64,000 bases of DNA, taken from NCBI RefSeq assembly GCF_946479765.1, contig NZ_CAMLHO010000004.1, positions 1 to 64,000 on the forward strand, written 5' to 3'. Shown here piece by piece: positions 29,293-38,419 of the stretch (the first letter of the stretch is position 1; each line of letters begins with the position of its first letter). Origin of the DNA: an uncultured Aliivibrio sp. (GTDB lineage Bacteria > Pseudomonadota > Gammaproteobacteria > Enterobacterales > Vibrionaceae). The notes beneath the pieces were generated by a model. It worked only from the letters and a program-made list of their open reading frames with translations, ran no database searches and was not told where the DNA came from. The position numbers and the translations under genes were made by a program.

Positions 29293-30069
29293 ATGTCATT
29301 TATTCGCCGTACTAGCGCGATGTTTATTGCTTTATTGAGTGTAATTTCTTTTACTGCCTGTTCTGATGATCAAGCAAAAGAGCATGCAGTATCTTCGTCA
29401 GTTGTTGAAGCATCTCAGGCTGATTCAGAACAAGCAATTACTCAGCGTTTAACGACATTAGGCTTGCCTGTTGAAGCTATTCACGATTCAGAAGTAGATG
29501 GTTTTAAACAGGTTGAAACCCCATTTGGTATTTTTTATGTATCAAGTGATGGCAAACATTTCATTCAAGGTCGTATTTTCGAGTTTGATGAAAAAGGTAA
29601 CATGAAAGATTTATTAGCAGCTCGTTTTTCTAAATTGGTTGATAGCCAAAGCGAGAACATGATTGTGTTCCCTGCGAAAAACGAAAAACACGTGATTACC
29701 GTCTTTACTGATACCACTTGTGGCTACTGTACTAAGCTACACAAAGAGATGAAAGATTATAATGATGCCGGTATTACCGTTCGTTATTTAGCATACCCTC
29801 GCCAAGGTTATCAAGGTACTGTTGCTGATAAGATGGCGCAAATTTGGTGTGCTGATGACAAGCAGCAGGCAATGGAAGATGCGAAATCAAACCGTGCAAT
29901 TAATGGTTCAAAACCAGCCACCGCTGAGTGTAAGAACATTATCAAAGAACAATATTTATTAGGTCGTAAAATGGGTGTAAATGGTACTCCTGCTATTGTG
30001 CTTCCTAATGGTGATCTAGTTCCTGGTTACAAACCAGCACAAGAGTTATTGAAAGACTTAGAAAAATAA
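29293..30069 (+). CDS. dsbC: Thiol:disulfide interchange protein DsbC (isomerase), possibly lipidated
   Basis: Periplasmic isomerase that rearranges wrong disulfides and is kept reduced by DsbD. The 258-residue protein has an N-terminal dimerisation domain and a thioredoxin-like domain with the active site CGYC near residue 144 (FTDTTCGYCTKLH) and a cis-Pro loop in NGTPAIVLPNG. The signal region ends SVISFTACSDDQ, which resembles a lipobox with Cys near residue 23, whereas Escherichia coli DsbC is soluble; lipidation is an inference. It is followed by a terminator before recJ. Confidence 0.93.
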   Translation: MSFIRRTSAMFIALLSVISFTACSDDQAKEHAVSSSVVEASQADSEQAITQRLTTLGLPVEAIHDSEVDGFKQVETPFGIFYVSSDGKHFIQGRIFEFDEKGNMKDLLAARFSKLVDSQSENMIVFPAKNEKHVITVFTDTTCGYCTKLHKEMKDYNDAGITVRYLAYPRQGYQGTVADKMAQIWCADDKQQAMEDAKSNRAINGSKPATAECKNIIKEQYLLGRKMGVNGTPAIVLPNGDLVPGYKPAQELLKDLEK

Positions 30070-30090
30070 TTCTTTCTTCAACCCAATTTT

Positions 30091-30137
30091 AATCCCCGTA
30101 ATACTTATTTAGATGAGTATAGTGCGGGGATTTTTTT
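30091..30137 (+). terminator. Intrinsic terminator after dsbC
   Basis: AATCCCCG pairs with CGGGGATT, with an inner ACT/AGT pairing in the loop, followed by TTTTTTT. recJ starts 31 bases later, so termination must be partial or recJ has its own promoter. Confidence 0.75.
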
Positions 30138-30168
30138 ATCTTCGTAACCATAACATTAGGCTATTATC

Positions 30169-31908
30169 ATGATTGAAGTGAAACGTCGTATTATTCCTGA
30201 AATCCCAACACTTCCGAATTCAATTCCTTCAATCTTACAACGGATCTATGCGGCTCGCGGGATCACATCAAACGATCAATTAGAGCGTGGCGCTAAGCAT
30301 TTACTGTCATATCAATCGATGCATGGCATTACTAAAGCGGTTGATATTTTAGTTGAAGCAATAGCTAAGCAAACTCGTATTATTATAGTTGGTGATTTTG
30401 ATGCGGATGGGGCGACGAGTTCGGCATTATCTGTCATGGCATTTCGATTAATGGGCAGTAGTAATGTAGATTACTTAGTGCCTAACCGTTTTGAAGATGG
30501 TTACGGGTTAAGCCCAGATGTAGTCGACCAAGCGAAAGCTATGGGGGCAGAGATCATCATGACGGTAGATAATGGTGTTTCATCTATTGAAGGAGTAGCC
30601 GCAGCTAAAGCCTATGGGATGCAAGTAGTGGTAACCGATCACCACTTACCGGGATCTACTTTGCCAATTGCTGATTCAATTGTTAACCCTAACCTTGAAG
30701 AGTGTGCGTTTCCATCAAAATCACTAGCAGGCGTTGGTGTGGCTTTCTACTTGATGCTGGCTATCCGTGCTCGTTTACGCGAAAACAACTGGTTTGAAAC
30801 TCAAAATATTCCAATTCCAAACCTGGCTGATCTATTGGATTTAGTGGCTTTAGGAACCGTTGCTGACTTAGTGGCTCTGGATGAAAATAACCGTATTTTG
30901 GTACATCAAGGTATCCAACGTATTCGTGCAGGTAAATGTCGTCCGGGTATTCAGGCACTAATTGAAGTGGCTAATAAAGTGCCTTCTCGAATTGTTGCTT
31001 CAGATTTTGGTTTTGCGCTTGGTCCAAGAATTAATGCGGCAGGGCGTTTGGATGACATGTCGTTTGGTGTTGAACTCCTCATGTCTAACAATATTCATGC
31101 TGCGCGTCGAATGGCCTCTGAGCTGGATGCTTTGAATCAAACTCGTAAAGAGATAGAGCAAGGCATGAAAGACGAAGCGATGGCGATTTGTGAGCGCTTA
31201 GAATTTGGCGCACAAAGTGAATTGCCTTTTGGCTTGGTGTTATTCCAACGAGATTGGCATCAGGGTGTGATTGGAATTCTTGCTTCTCGTATTAAAGAAA
31301 AATATCATCGTCCAGTGATCGCCTTTGCTGATGGTGGTGATGGATTCATTAAAGGGTCGTGTCGTTCCATTACAGGATTTCACATGCGTGATGCATTGGA
31401 TTTAATCGACACTCGTAATCCTGGTTTGATTTTAAAATTTGGTGGTCATGCAATGGCAGCGGGCTTAACCATTAAAGAAGTTGATTATAAGAAATTTAGC
31501 CAAGCTTTTGATGACGTGGTGCGTGGATCAGTAGAAGAAGAAGCGCTTAATGGTGTGGTTTTATCTGATGGTGAATTAACGCCGGAAGAATTTACTTTAG
31601 GTACGGCTGAAATCATTCGAGCTGGTGGGCCATGGGGACAAGCTTTCCCTGAACCTATTTTTGATGGTGAGTTTAAAGTTTTAAATCAACGATTAGTGGG
31701 TGAGAAACATCTTAAACTGATGTTGGAGCCAATTCATAGAGATTTTCCAACTAATAAAATGGTAGATGCAATTGCCTTTAATATTGATATTCGTCGCTGG
31801 CCTGATGCATCGGTGCAAAAAGTAAAACTGGCGTATCGTTTAGATATCAATGAATTCAGAGGTAATCAAACATTACAGTTAATGGTTGAATATATCGAAC
31901 CTATATAA
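30169..31908 (+). CDS. recJ: Single-stranded-DNA-specific exonuclease RecJ
   Basis: 5'-to-3' single-strand exonuclease used in RecF-pathway recombination, mismatch repair and base excision repair. The 579-residue protein has the DHH phosphoesterase motifs GDFDADGATSSAL near residue 77, VTDHHLPG near residue 161 and GPRINAAGRLDDM, and a DHHA1 domain with GGHAMAAGLT near residue 426. It lies after dsbC and before prfB, as in Escherichia coli. A strong hairpin follows at 31937-31970. Confidence 0.96.
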   Translation: MIEVKRRIIPEIPTLPNSIPSILQRIYAARGITSNDQLERGAKHLLSYQSMHGITKAVDILVEAIAKQTRIIIVGDFDADGATSSALSVMAFRLMGSSNVDYLVPNRFEDGYGLSPDVVDQAKAMGAEIIMTVDNGVSSIEGVAAAKAYGMQVVVTDHHLPGSTLPIADSIVNPNLEECAFPSKSLAGVGVAFYLMLAIRARLRENNWFETQNIPIPNLADLLDLVALGTVADLVALDENNRILVHQGIQRIRAGKCRPGIQALIEVANKVPSRIVASDFGFALGPRINAAGRLDDMSFGVELLMSNNIHAARRMASELDALNQTRKEIEQGMKDEAMAICERLEFGAQSELPFGLVLFQRDWHQGVIGILASRIKEKYHRPVIAFADGGDGFIKGSCRSITGFHMRDALDLIDTRNPGLILKFGGHAMAAGLTIKEVDYKKFSQAFDDVVRGSVEEEALNGVVLSDGELTPEEFTLGTAEIIRAGGPWGQAFPEPIFDGEFKVLNQRLVGEKHLKLMLEPIHRDFPTNKMVDAIAFNIDIRRWPDASVQKVKLAYRLDINEFRGNQTLQLMVEYIEPI

Positions 31909-31936
31909 ATAAACAATAGAAGAAGCCTCTCATAAA

Positions 31937-31970
31937 AACGGCAAGGTTAATCATTACCTAACTTGCCGTT
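31937..31970. terminator. Hairpin in the recJ-prfB gap
   Basis: AACGGCAAG pairs with CTTGCCGTT, extended by a GTTA/TAAC pairing. The T tract (CCGTTTTT) is seen on the minus strand, not after the plus-strand stem, so as a recJ terminator it is unusual. The rest of the 281-base gap (31909-32189) is AT-rich and presumably holds the prfB promoter, which I could not pin down. Confidence 0.45.
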
Positions 31971-32189
31971 AAGAAATACCTAATGATATGTTAATGCTTT
32001 GCTTTGTATGAAAATGGAAAGACTCGTATTCCGAGCTGAGGTTAAATAAAAATAAATTTGATGTGATTAAATTTACACCATTTTCTCAATACTTATTGTT
32101 CTTGCTTTCAAAGGGTGAAATACCTCGATTTCTATCACACTTTTGGTTAAAATCACTCGGTTATTTTTTATTCGGCGATGATAAACACC

Positions 32190-33288
32190 ATGTTCGAAAT
32201 TAATCCTATTAAAAACCGCCTACAGGATGTGTCTGATCGCACAAATATCCTGAGGGGGTACCTTTGACTATGATGCGAGAAAAGAGCGTCTAGAAGAAGT
32301 CAATGCAGAGTTAGAACAACCAGAAGTATGGAATGAGCCTGAACGCGCACAAGCGTTAGGTAAAGAACGTGCCTCTCTGGAAGCGATTGTAGAAACTATT
32401 GATCAATTAGACCTCGGCGGCGAAGACGTTGAAGGACTACTTGAATTGGCAGTTGAAGAACAAGATCAAGAAACCTTTGATGAGATTGAACCTGAACTTG
32501 CTGAACTAGAAGCAAAGTTAGCGACACTAGAATTCCGTCGCATGTTCTCAGGGGCTCATGATTCATCAGATTGTTATATTGATTTACAATCAGGCTCTGG
32601 CGGTACAGAAGCGCAAGATTGGACATCTATGATGTTGCGTATGTATTTGCGTTGGGCGGAAGCCAAAGGATTTAAAACGGAAGTTATCGAAGTCTCTGGT
32701 GGCGATGTTGCCGGCCTTAAAGGCGCAACAGTTCGTATCTCTGGTGAATATGCTTATGGTTGGTTACGTACAGAAACTGGTGTACACCGTTTAGTTCGTA
32801 AGTCTCCATTTGATTCAAGTGGTCGCCGACATACCTCATTTGCTTCAGCGTTTATCTATCCTGAGATAGATGACAACATTGAAGTGGATATCAACCCTGC
32901 TGATTTACGTATTGATGTATACCGAGCTTCTGGCGCGGGTGGTCAACACGTAAACACCACTGAATCTGCGGTTCGTATTACTCACGTTCCGACAAATACA
33001 GTTGTGCAATGTCAAAATGATCGTTCTCAGCATAAAAACAAAGCACAAGCGATGAAGCAGTTGAAAGCAAAGCTGTTTGAACTTGAGCTTCAGAAACAAA
33101 ACGCAGAGAAACAAGTAAACGAAGATTCTAAATCCGACATTGGGTGGGGCAGTCAGATCCGCTCATACGTATTGGATGATTCGCGCATTAAAGATTTGCG
33201 TACCGGCATTGAAAATCGTAATACGCAGGCCGTATTAGACGGTGATTTAGATAAATTTATCGAAGCCAGCTTAAAATCTGGATTATAA
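32190..33288 (+). CDS. prfB: Peptide chain release factor RF2, with programmed +1 frameshift
   Basis: Release factor that reads UGA and UAA and triggers peptide release. The gene is split into two frames: 32190-32264 (25 codons, [20 protein letters not shown]...) ends at an in-frame TGA at 32265-32267, and reading continues in +1 from 32266 to 33288, giving 365 residues, exactly the Escherichia coli length. The ORF track shows only an internal start at 32446. The peptidyl-hydrolase motif GGQ lies in [12 protein letters not shown], and the stop-recognition SPF lies in [11 protein letters not shown]. It is 13 bases before lysS and cotranscribed with it, as in Escherichia coli. Confidence 0.96.
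32253..32268 (+). promoter_or_regulatory. prfB autoregulatory +1 frameshift site
   Basis: AGGGGGTACCTTTGAC contains the internal Shine-Dalgarno AGGGGG, the slippery CTT codon and the in-frame TGA followed by C. When RF2 is scarce the ribosome slips from CTT to TTT and reads GAC. The same layout is known from Escherichia coli (AGGGGGTATCTTTGAC), with one base different here. Confidence 0.95.
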
Positions 33289-33301
33289 GAAAGGGTTCAT
33301 T

Positions 33302-34807
33302 ATGACTGACCAAGTACAACTAGATGAAAACAAACTGATTGCAGAACGTCGTGGTAAATTAGACCATATCCGTCAAGCATGTAAGGCTAATGGCCACCCG
33401 AATGACTTCCGTCGTGACAGTCTTGCTGCGGATCTTCAATCAGAATTTGGTGAAAAGACCAAAGAAGAGCTAGAAGAATTAAACCACATTGTAGCAATTG
33501 CTGGCCGTGTAATGGCGAAGCGCGGTCCTTTCTTATTGATCCAAGAAGTGTCTGGTAAGATCCAAGCTTACGCATCAAAAGATGTGCAAAAAGAGCTTAA
33601 AGAAAAATATCAAGGCTTAGATATCGGTGACATCATCGGTGTTAAAGGTGCTCTACATAAATCAGGTAAAGGCGATCTTTACGTGAATATGGAAGAGTTC
33701 GTATTGCTAACTAAAGCACTACGTCCATTGCCTGAAAAATTCCACGGTTTAACTGACCAAGAAATGCGTTACCGTCAGCGTTATGTTGACCTTATCGTAA
33801 ATGAAGATTCTCGTACTGCATTTATTATCCGCTCTAAAGTGGTTTCTGCAATTCGTAACTTCATGGTTGATAAAGGCTTCATGGAAGTTGAAACACCAAT
33901 GATGCACGTTATCCCTGGTGGCGCATCGGCTCGTCCGTTCGTTACTCACCATAATGCACTTGATGTTGACATGTACTTACGTGTAGCACCAGAGCTTTAC
34001 CTTAAGCGTCTAGTTGTTGGTGGTTTTGAGCGCGTATTCGAAATCAACCGTAACTTCCGTAACGAAGGTTTATCTCCTCGTCATAACCCAGAATTCACAA
34101 TGATGGAATTCTATATGGCGTATGCTGATTACAACGATTTAATGGACCTAACAGAAGCGATGCTATCTCAAGTAGCGATCTCTGTACTAGGCAGTGACAA
34201 AATGCCTTACGGCGAAGCAACGGTTGATTTTGGTGGTAAATATGCACGTATGAGCATGTTAGACGCGATCAAAATGTACAACCCAGAGCACGCAGAAATC
34301 CAAGCGCTAACATATGAAGGCGTTCAAGATCGTGACTTAATGGTTTCTATTGCGAAATCAGTTCATGTTGAAGTTGAAAGCTTCTGGACATGTGGTCAGC
34401 TTTTAGAAGAGATCTTTGGCGAAACGGCTGAACCTCAACTTATGCAACCAACGTTCATTACTGAATACCCAGCAGATATTTCACCACTAGCTCGTCGTAA
34501 CGACAATAATGACTTCATTACAGACCGTTTTGAGTTCTTTATTGGTGGTCGTGAAGTTGCAAATGGTTTCTCTGAGTTGAATGATGCACAAGACCAAGAT
34601 GAGCGTTTTAAAGCGCAAGTTAACGCTAAAGAGTCTGGTGATGATGAAGCAATGTATTACGATGCAGACTACATTACAGCTCTTGAACACGGTTTACCGC
34701 CAACTGCGGGTCAAGGTATTGGTATCGACCGTTTAGTGATGCTATTCACTAACACTCACACAATTCGTGATGTGATTTTATTCCCTTCTATGCGTCCTCA
34801 AGCATAA
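33302..34807 (+). CDS. lysS: Lysyl-tRNA synthetase (class II)
   Basis: Charges tRNA-Lys. The 501-residue class IIb enzyme has an N-terminal OB-fold anticodon-binding domain ([19 protein letters not shown] near residue 70), motif 2 around [20 protein letters not shown] near residue 260 and motif 3 [11 protein letters not shown] near residue 477. It follows prfB after 13 bases; the prfB-lysS pairing is conserved. A terminator follows. Confidence 0.97.
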   Translation: MTDQVQLDENKLIAERRGKLDHIRQACKANGHPNDFRRDSLAADLQSEFGEKTKEELEELNHIVAIAGRVMAKRGPFLLIQEVSGKIQAYASKDVQKELKEKYQGLDIGDIIGVKGALHKSGKGDLYVNMEEFVLLTKALRPLPEKFHGLTDQEMRYRQRYVDLIVNEDSRTAFIIRSKVVSAIRNFMVDKGFMEVETPMMHVIPGGASARPFVTHHNALDVDMYLRVAPELYLKRLVVGGFERVFEINRNFRNEGLSPRHNPEFTMMEFYMAYADYNDLMDLTEAMLSQVAISVLGSDKMPYGEATVDFGGKYARMSMLDAIKMYNPEHAEIQALTYEGVQDRDLMVSIAKSVHVEVESFWTCGQLLEEIFGETAEPQLMQPTFITEYPADISPLARRNDNNDFITDRFEFFIGGREVANGFSELNDAQDQDERFKAQVNAKESGDDEAMYYDADYITALEHGLPPTAGQGIGIDRLVMLFTNTHTIRDVILFPSMRPQA

Positions 34808-34827
34808 TTAAGAATTAAATTAATGAG

Positions 34828-34859
34828 AAAGAGTGGCTATATAAGTCGCTCTTTTTTTT
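34828..34859 (+). terminator. Intrinsic terminator after lysS
   Basis: AAGAGTGGC pairs with GTCGCTCTT (with G-U wobbles) around TATATAA, followed by an 8-base T tract. Confidence 0.8.
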
Positions 34860-35206
34860 AACTTTTATTCATTATTCATAATTCATAATGCATAAAAATC
34901 AAAAAACTAAGTACATTTTTGATCAATTGACCGAATCTTTACAATTCTCTTTTAATCCCAGTCACGCCTTAAAATGTTATTAAAATTTCATTTTTTATAC
35001 TTAAAATAATGTTAATTCTCAAAGTTAAAGCATAAACTTATCTAATATGTTAACTATCATTTGTAACCAACGACTCGATTGTGTTGTTTTTGTTAAAACT
35101 ACGACGACCCTCTCATTTGTGAGACCAGTTGTCGTCTTAAAACCTGTATAGTTGCTTTATAACGATTTTCAGTTGATTTAATATTTAGAATATAGAGGTA
35201 AGGCTT
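34860..35206 (+). promoter_or_regulatory. vpsR upstream region with a GACGAC/GTCGTC hairpin
   Basis: This stretch is AT-rich and without a gene. Its clearest element is a hairpin at 35103-35136: GACGAC pairs with GTCGTC, with an inner TCTCA/TGAGA stem. The extended -10-like TGTATAGT follows at 35145-35152. No sigma-54 -24/-12 promoter was seen. The region presumably contains the vpsR promoter. Confidence 0.4.
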
Positions 35207-36544
35207 ATGGGTACTCAGTTTCGTATGGATTCTGTTCCAGGTTCATTGGTAGTAGTTGGTGGAAGCTATGAACCTTGGTTAGCAGTATTAGAACAAGTGG
35301 GCTGGCGTTGTCATCGTTGCTATGATCTCCGCGCTGCACAAGCACTGTTTGACGAAATTGGCCCGTGCATTGGTATTGTTGATTTAAGCCAAGATGATTT
35401 CAGCCTTAATGGTATAGCAACGTTAGTTAATAATAATAAACAAGTTCGTTGGATGGCGTTTATTCGTGAATCGCAACTAAGCTCAGATACTATTTGCCAA
35501 TTCATTGTGAATTTCTGTATTGATTTTTTCACCGCTCCGATCCCTGATACACAGCTTTTAAGTACGATTGGGCATCAGTTAGGAATGCTGAAGCTAGAAC
35601 GTAAAGTATGGCCTAACATGGGCAAGAAATCGGATTTAGGGATCCTAGGTGAAGCACCTACCGTTAAGCGTTTACGCGATCAAATTCGGCGTGTAGCACC
35701 AACAGATGTTTCGATTTTAATTTCTGGTGAAAGCGGTGTTGGTAAAGACACGGTCGCAAAAGCGGTACATGATTCATCAGGGCGTAATAAAGGTCCGTTT
35801 ATATCTCTAAATTGCGGTTCGTTATCTGAAACTAAAATCGAGCAGGAATTATTTGGTCTTCATCTTTCTGAATATCAAGAATCTAAATTATTTCAAGCAA
35901 GTGGCGGCACTCTATTTTTAAATGACATTAATGACTTACCCGTTACTCAACAACAGCATTTATTACGTTTTTTACAAGAAGGTAATATTGAAACAGCAGA
36001 AGGCTTTATTGATATTGATGTGCGTGTGATTGTCGCTAGCCACGTAGATATTGAAAAAGCAATAGAGGAAGGTTGCTTTAAAGAAGAGCTGTATTACCGC
36101 TTAAATGTACTTCGTATTCATGTCCCTCCTCTAAAAGAGAGAACTTCTGATATTTCGATTTTAGCGGATCATTTCCTTCAACGCTATGCAAAAGAATACA
36201 ATACGCAAGCTCGCACTTTTTCTGAAGATGCAATGCAAACAATGCTTCATTATCAATGGCCAGGTAATGTTCGTGAACTAGTAAACCAAGTAAAACGAGC
36301 AGTACTTCTTGCAGATAGTATGACGATTGATCTTGAACATTTAGATCTTCCTCTACGTAATGATACAAAACGCAGTTTACGAGTGATCCGTGAAGATTCA
36401 GAACGTGATGCATTATTATTGGTATTAGAATCTCATGATGGTCAAGTATCTTCAGCTGCCAAAGAACTGGGTGTATCACGAGCAACCATGTACCGCTTAT
36501 TGAATAAACATAATTTAATTTCAGAACCAAGGACCTATAGTTAG
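35207..36544 (+). CDS. vpsR: VpsR-type biofilm regulator (NtrC-like fold, degenerate sigma-54 ATPase)
   Basis: Transcription regulator homologous to V. cholerae VpsR, which binds c-di-GMP and activates exopolysaccharide and biofilm genes. The 445-residue protein has a receiver-like domain with Asp59 in GIVDLS, an AAA+ domain with Walker A GESGVGKD near residue 179, and a Fis-type helix-turn-helix SSAAKELGVSRATMYRLL at the C-end. The sigma-54 contact loop GAFTGA is missing (ELFGLHLSEYQESKLF) and Walker B reads LFLNDI instead of LFLDEI, so action on sigma-54 is unlikely. It stands alone between two terminators. Its targets in this genome cannot be seen here. Confidence 0.93.
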   Translation: MGTQFRMDSVPGSLVVVGGSYEPWLAVLEQVGWRCHRCYDLRAAQALFDEIGPCIGIVDLSQDDFSLNGIATLVNNNKQVRWMAFIRESQLSSDTICQFIVNFCIDFFTAPIPDTQLLSTIGHQLGMLKLERKVWPNMGKKSDLGILGEAPTVKRLRDQIRRVAPTDVSILISGESGVGKDTVAKAVHDSSGRNKGPFISLNCGSLSETKIEQELFGLHLSEYQESKLFQASGGTLFLNDINDLPVTQQQHLLRFLQEGNIETAEGFIDIDVRVIVASHVDIEKAIEEGCFKEELYYRLNVLRIHVPPLKERTSDISILADHFLQRYAKEYNTQARTFSEDAMQTMLHYQWPGNVRELVNQVKRAVLLADSMTIDLEHLDLPLRNDTKRSLRVIREDSERDALLLVLESHDGQVSSAAKELGVSRATMYRLLNKHNLISEPRTYS

Positions 36545-36575
36545 GAACTTTGATCTGTAATAATTAAATATATAG

Positions 36576-36606
36576 AAGGCTTATCTTTCAGGGGTAAGCC
36601 TTTTTT
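36576..36606. terminator. Terminator between convergent vpsR and mutH
   Basis: AAGGCTTA pairs with TAAGCCTT around an 11-base loop and runs into TTTTTT on the plus strand. It reaches the mutH stop codon on the other strand. Confidence 0.8.
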
Positions 36607-37273
36607 AATTAAAAAATGACGTAAGGATCTTGTGAGTAAAATGAGTTTTTAAATAGAAGCCTCTTGGTAACGTTTTGATTGGTTGACCATTCTCACCATA
36701 CGCTTCGGTAAGGGCTTGACTGTTTGCCGCTTTTGGCCTGAGCTGTAATACCTCGCCATGTTTTGCTGTAATGAACGCCACTTTGCCTAAGACAATTAAA
36801 TCCATTAACTCTTCCCAATCTTGTTTTAGTTGCTGTTCTTCTTCTATAGAAGGTCGCCATAAAACGGGGTAACCTACGTGACGGTCACCTACAGGGATCT
36901 CTCTTTCTCCTTCAACAGGGATCCATAAAACGTGCGCTAATTTATGACGAACATGTGACTCTTCCCATTTTAAGCCATGAACACCAGTTAACGGTGCGAC
37001 AGAAACAAAGGTGGTTTCAAGAGGTTTTCCATTATGGCTGATCGGAATGGTTTTTAATTCAATCCCAAGATCTATAAAATCAGGTAAAGGTTTACTGCCT
37101 GCTGATGCGCCTAGATGCCACTCTAATAACTGTCCAACCCAGCCTTTATCACGCTTCAAATTTTCAGGAACAGGGATACCTGCTTGTGCGGCAAGTTCAG
37201 ACAGGGTATAGCCTGCGATGCTTTCAGCTTTTGCTAAGAGCTCATTGGTACTTGTTGGTGGCAATTGCTTCAT
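36605..37273 (-). CDS. mutH: DNA mismatch repair endonuclease MutH
   Basis: Nicks the unmethylated strand at hemimethylated GATC sites after activation by MutS and MutL. The 222-residue protein shows the restriction-fold catalytic residues in [13 protein letters not shown] near residue 66 (Asp, then Glu-x-Lys). Its presence implies Dam-directed mismatch repair. It is divergent from rppH, as in Escherichia coli, across a 597-base gap. Confidence 0.95.
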   Translation of the reverse strand: MKQLPPTSTNELLAKAESIAGYTLSELAAQAGIPVPENLKRDKGWVGQLLEWHLGASAGSKPLPDFIDLGIELKTIPISHNGKPLETTFVSVAPLTGVHGLKWEESHVRHKLAHVLWIPVEGEREIPVGDRHVGYPVLWRPSIEEEQQLKQDWEELMDLIVLGKVAFITAKHGEVLQLRPKAANSQALTEAYGENGQPIKTLPRGFYLKTHFTHKILTSFFN

Positions 37274-37870
37274 AACCGCTCTGTAATGGTATTAATGGGA
37301 TAAGATTAGCACATTATTCTTTGATTTCACGAGCTTGATTGGATCTAATTAAGTTATCCACATTCATGATTATTTTCTATACCTTATCTCTTTCTATGGA
37401 TCTATATACAGTATTATATTTACGAATAAGTGATTGACTTTTTAAGGTATACCTCAGAATAGAGCTTGTAATTGTGGGTAACCATCAAGTTGGTCGTTCT
37501 TTAATCGATCTGTGTTTTTATTATTCGTGGCGTGTAGGTTAAAAAAGATCAAGTTAAAGATCTTGAGCTTAACATTATGTTTAATAAGATTTTTATTTAT
37601 TTCTTGTTTTTTATCCTACTCTATAACGAAACTGGTTTTTATTGTGTAATTTGGTTCGTTTTTATCTTCTTCACAAAGTTATGCACAGAAAAGGTGAATA
37701 AATGTGGGGTAGCTCTCATTGCAATGTTGATAACTCTTCTTTTGATTAAAAGTTATTCTACAAAAGTGCTTATTTTAGTAAAACGTGACAAGAAAGTGTG
37801 ATCCTGTTTGCTCAAAGAGACGATCTGTGAAAAAATCAAAGGTAATATAAGTTTAAGATGAGGTCATCCA
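37274..37870. other. Long mutH-rppH intergenic region
   Basis: Nearly 600 bases of AT-rich sequence between divergent genes. The only ORF (37577-37801, 74 codons) is low-complexity hydrophobic, has no ribosome binding site or recognisable family, and I do not call it. A short inverted repeat AAGATCAAG/CTTGAGCTT lies near 37546-37571. No RNA gene is evident. Presumably it holds the mutH and rppH promoters. Confidence 0.5.
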
Positions 37871-38383
37871 GTGATAGATGGCGATGGTTTCCGCCCGAAC
37901 GTCGGGATAGTGATATGCAATAGCCATGGTCAAGTATTCTGGGCGAAACGATACGGACAACATTCTTGGCAGTTTCCACAAGGTGGCATTGATGATGGTG
38001 AGACTCCTGAACAAGCTATGTACCGGGAATTGTACGAAGAAGTAGGTTTGACTAAAAATGACGTACGTATTTTAGCGAGTAGCCGTCATTGGTTGCGATA
38101 TAAATTACCAAAACGTTTAGTTAGATGGGATTCAAAGCCTGTCTGTATTGGACAAAAACAGAAGTGGTTTTTGTTACGCTTGGAATGTGATGAATCCAAG
38201 GTGAATATGCAAAGAGATCGTTCACCAGAATTTGATGGGTGGCGATGGGTAAGTTATTGGTACCCGGTTCGACAAGTGGTTTCATTTAAGCGTGATGTTT
38301 ATCGCCGAGCATTGAAAGAGTTCGCGGTAATTGCTATGCCGTTTAAGGAACGAAAATTTAAAAGGAAAGGTAAAAAAGGGTAA
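37871..38383 (+). CDS. rppH: RNA pyrophosphohydrolase RppH
   Basis: Nudix hydrolase that removes pyrophosphate from 5'-triphosphate mRNA and so starts 5'-end-dependent decay. The 170-residue protein starts with GTG, after a GAGG motif (AGATGAGG). The Nudix box is complete: [23 protein letters not shown] near residue 36. A basic C-tail ends in KRKGKKG. It precedes ptsP by 36 bases; the rppH-ptsP-lgt-thyA order matches Escherichia coli except for the inserted tauE gene. Confidence 0.96.
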   Translation: MIDGDGFRPNVGIVICNSHGQVFWAKRYGQHSWQFPQGGIDDGETPEQAMYRELYEEVGLTKNDVRILASSRHWLRYKLPKRLVRWDSKPVCIGQKQKWFLLRLECDESKVNMQRDRSPEFDGWRWVSYWYPVRQVVSFKRDVYRRALKEFAVIAMPFKERKFKRKGKKG

Positions 38384-38419
38384 GCGGTCGATGCCTTATA
38401 GCCTTAAGGATTACCTCTT

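Noticed and set aside
34860-35206. Qrr-type or other small RNA gene upstream of vpsR
   Set aside because: One hairpin is present, but there is no recognised Qrr core sequence and no terminator-type T tract.
37577-37801. 74-codon ORF in the mutH-rppH gap
   Set aside because: Low-complexity Phe/Ile/Leu translation of AT-rich DNA, no ribosome binding site and no recognisable family.
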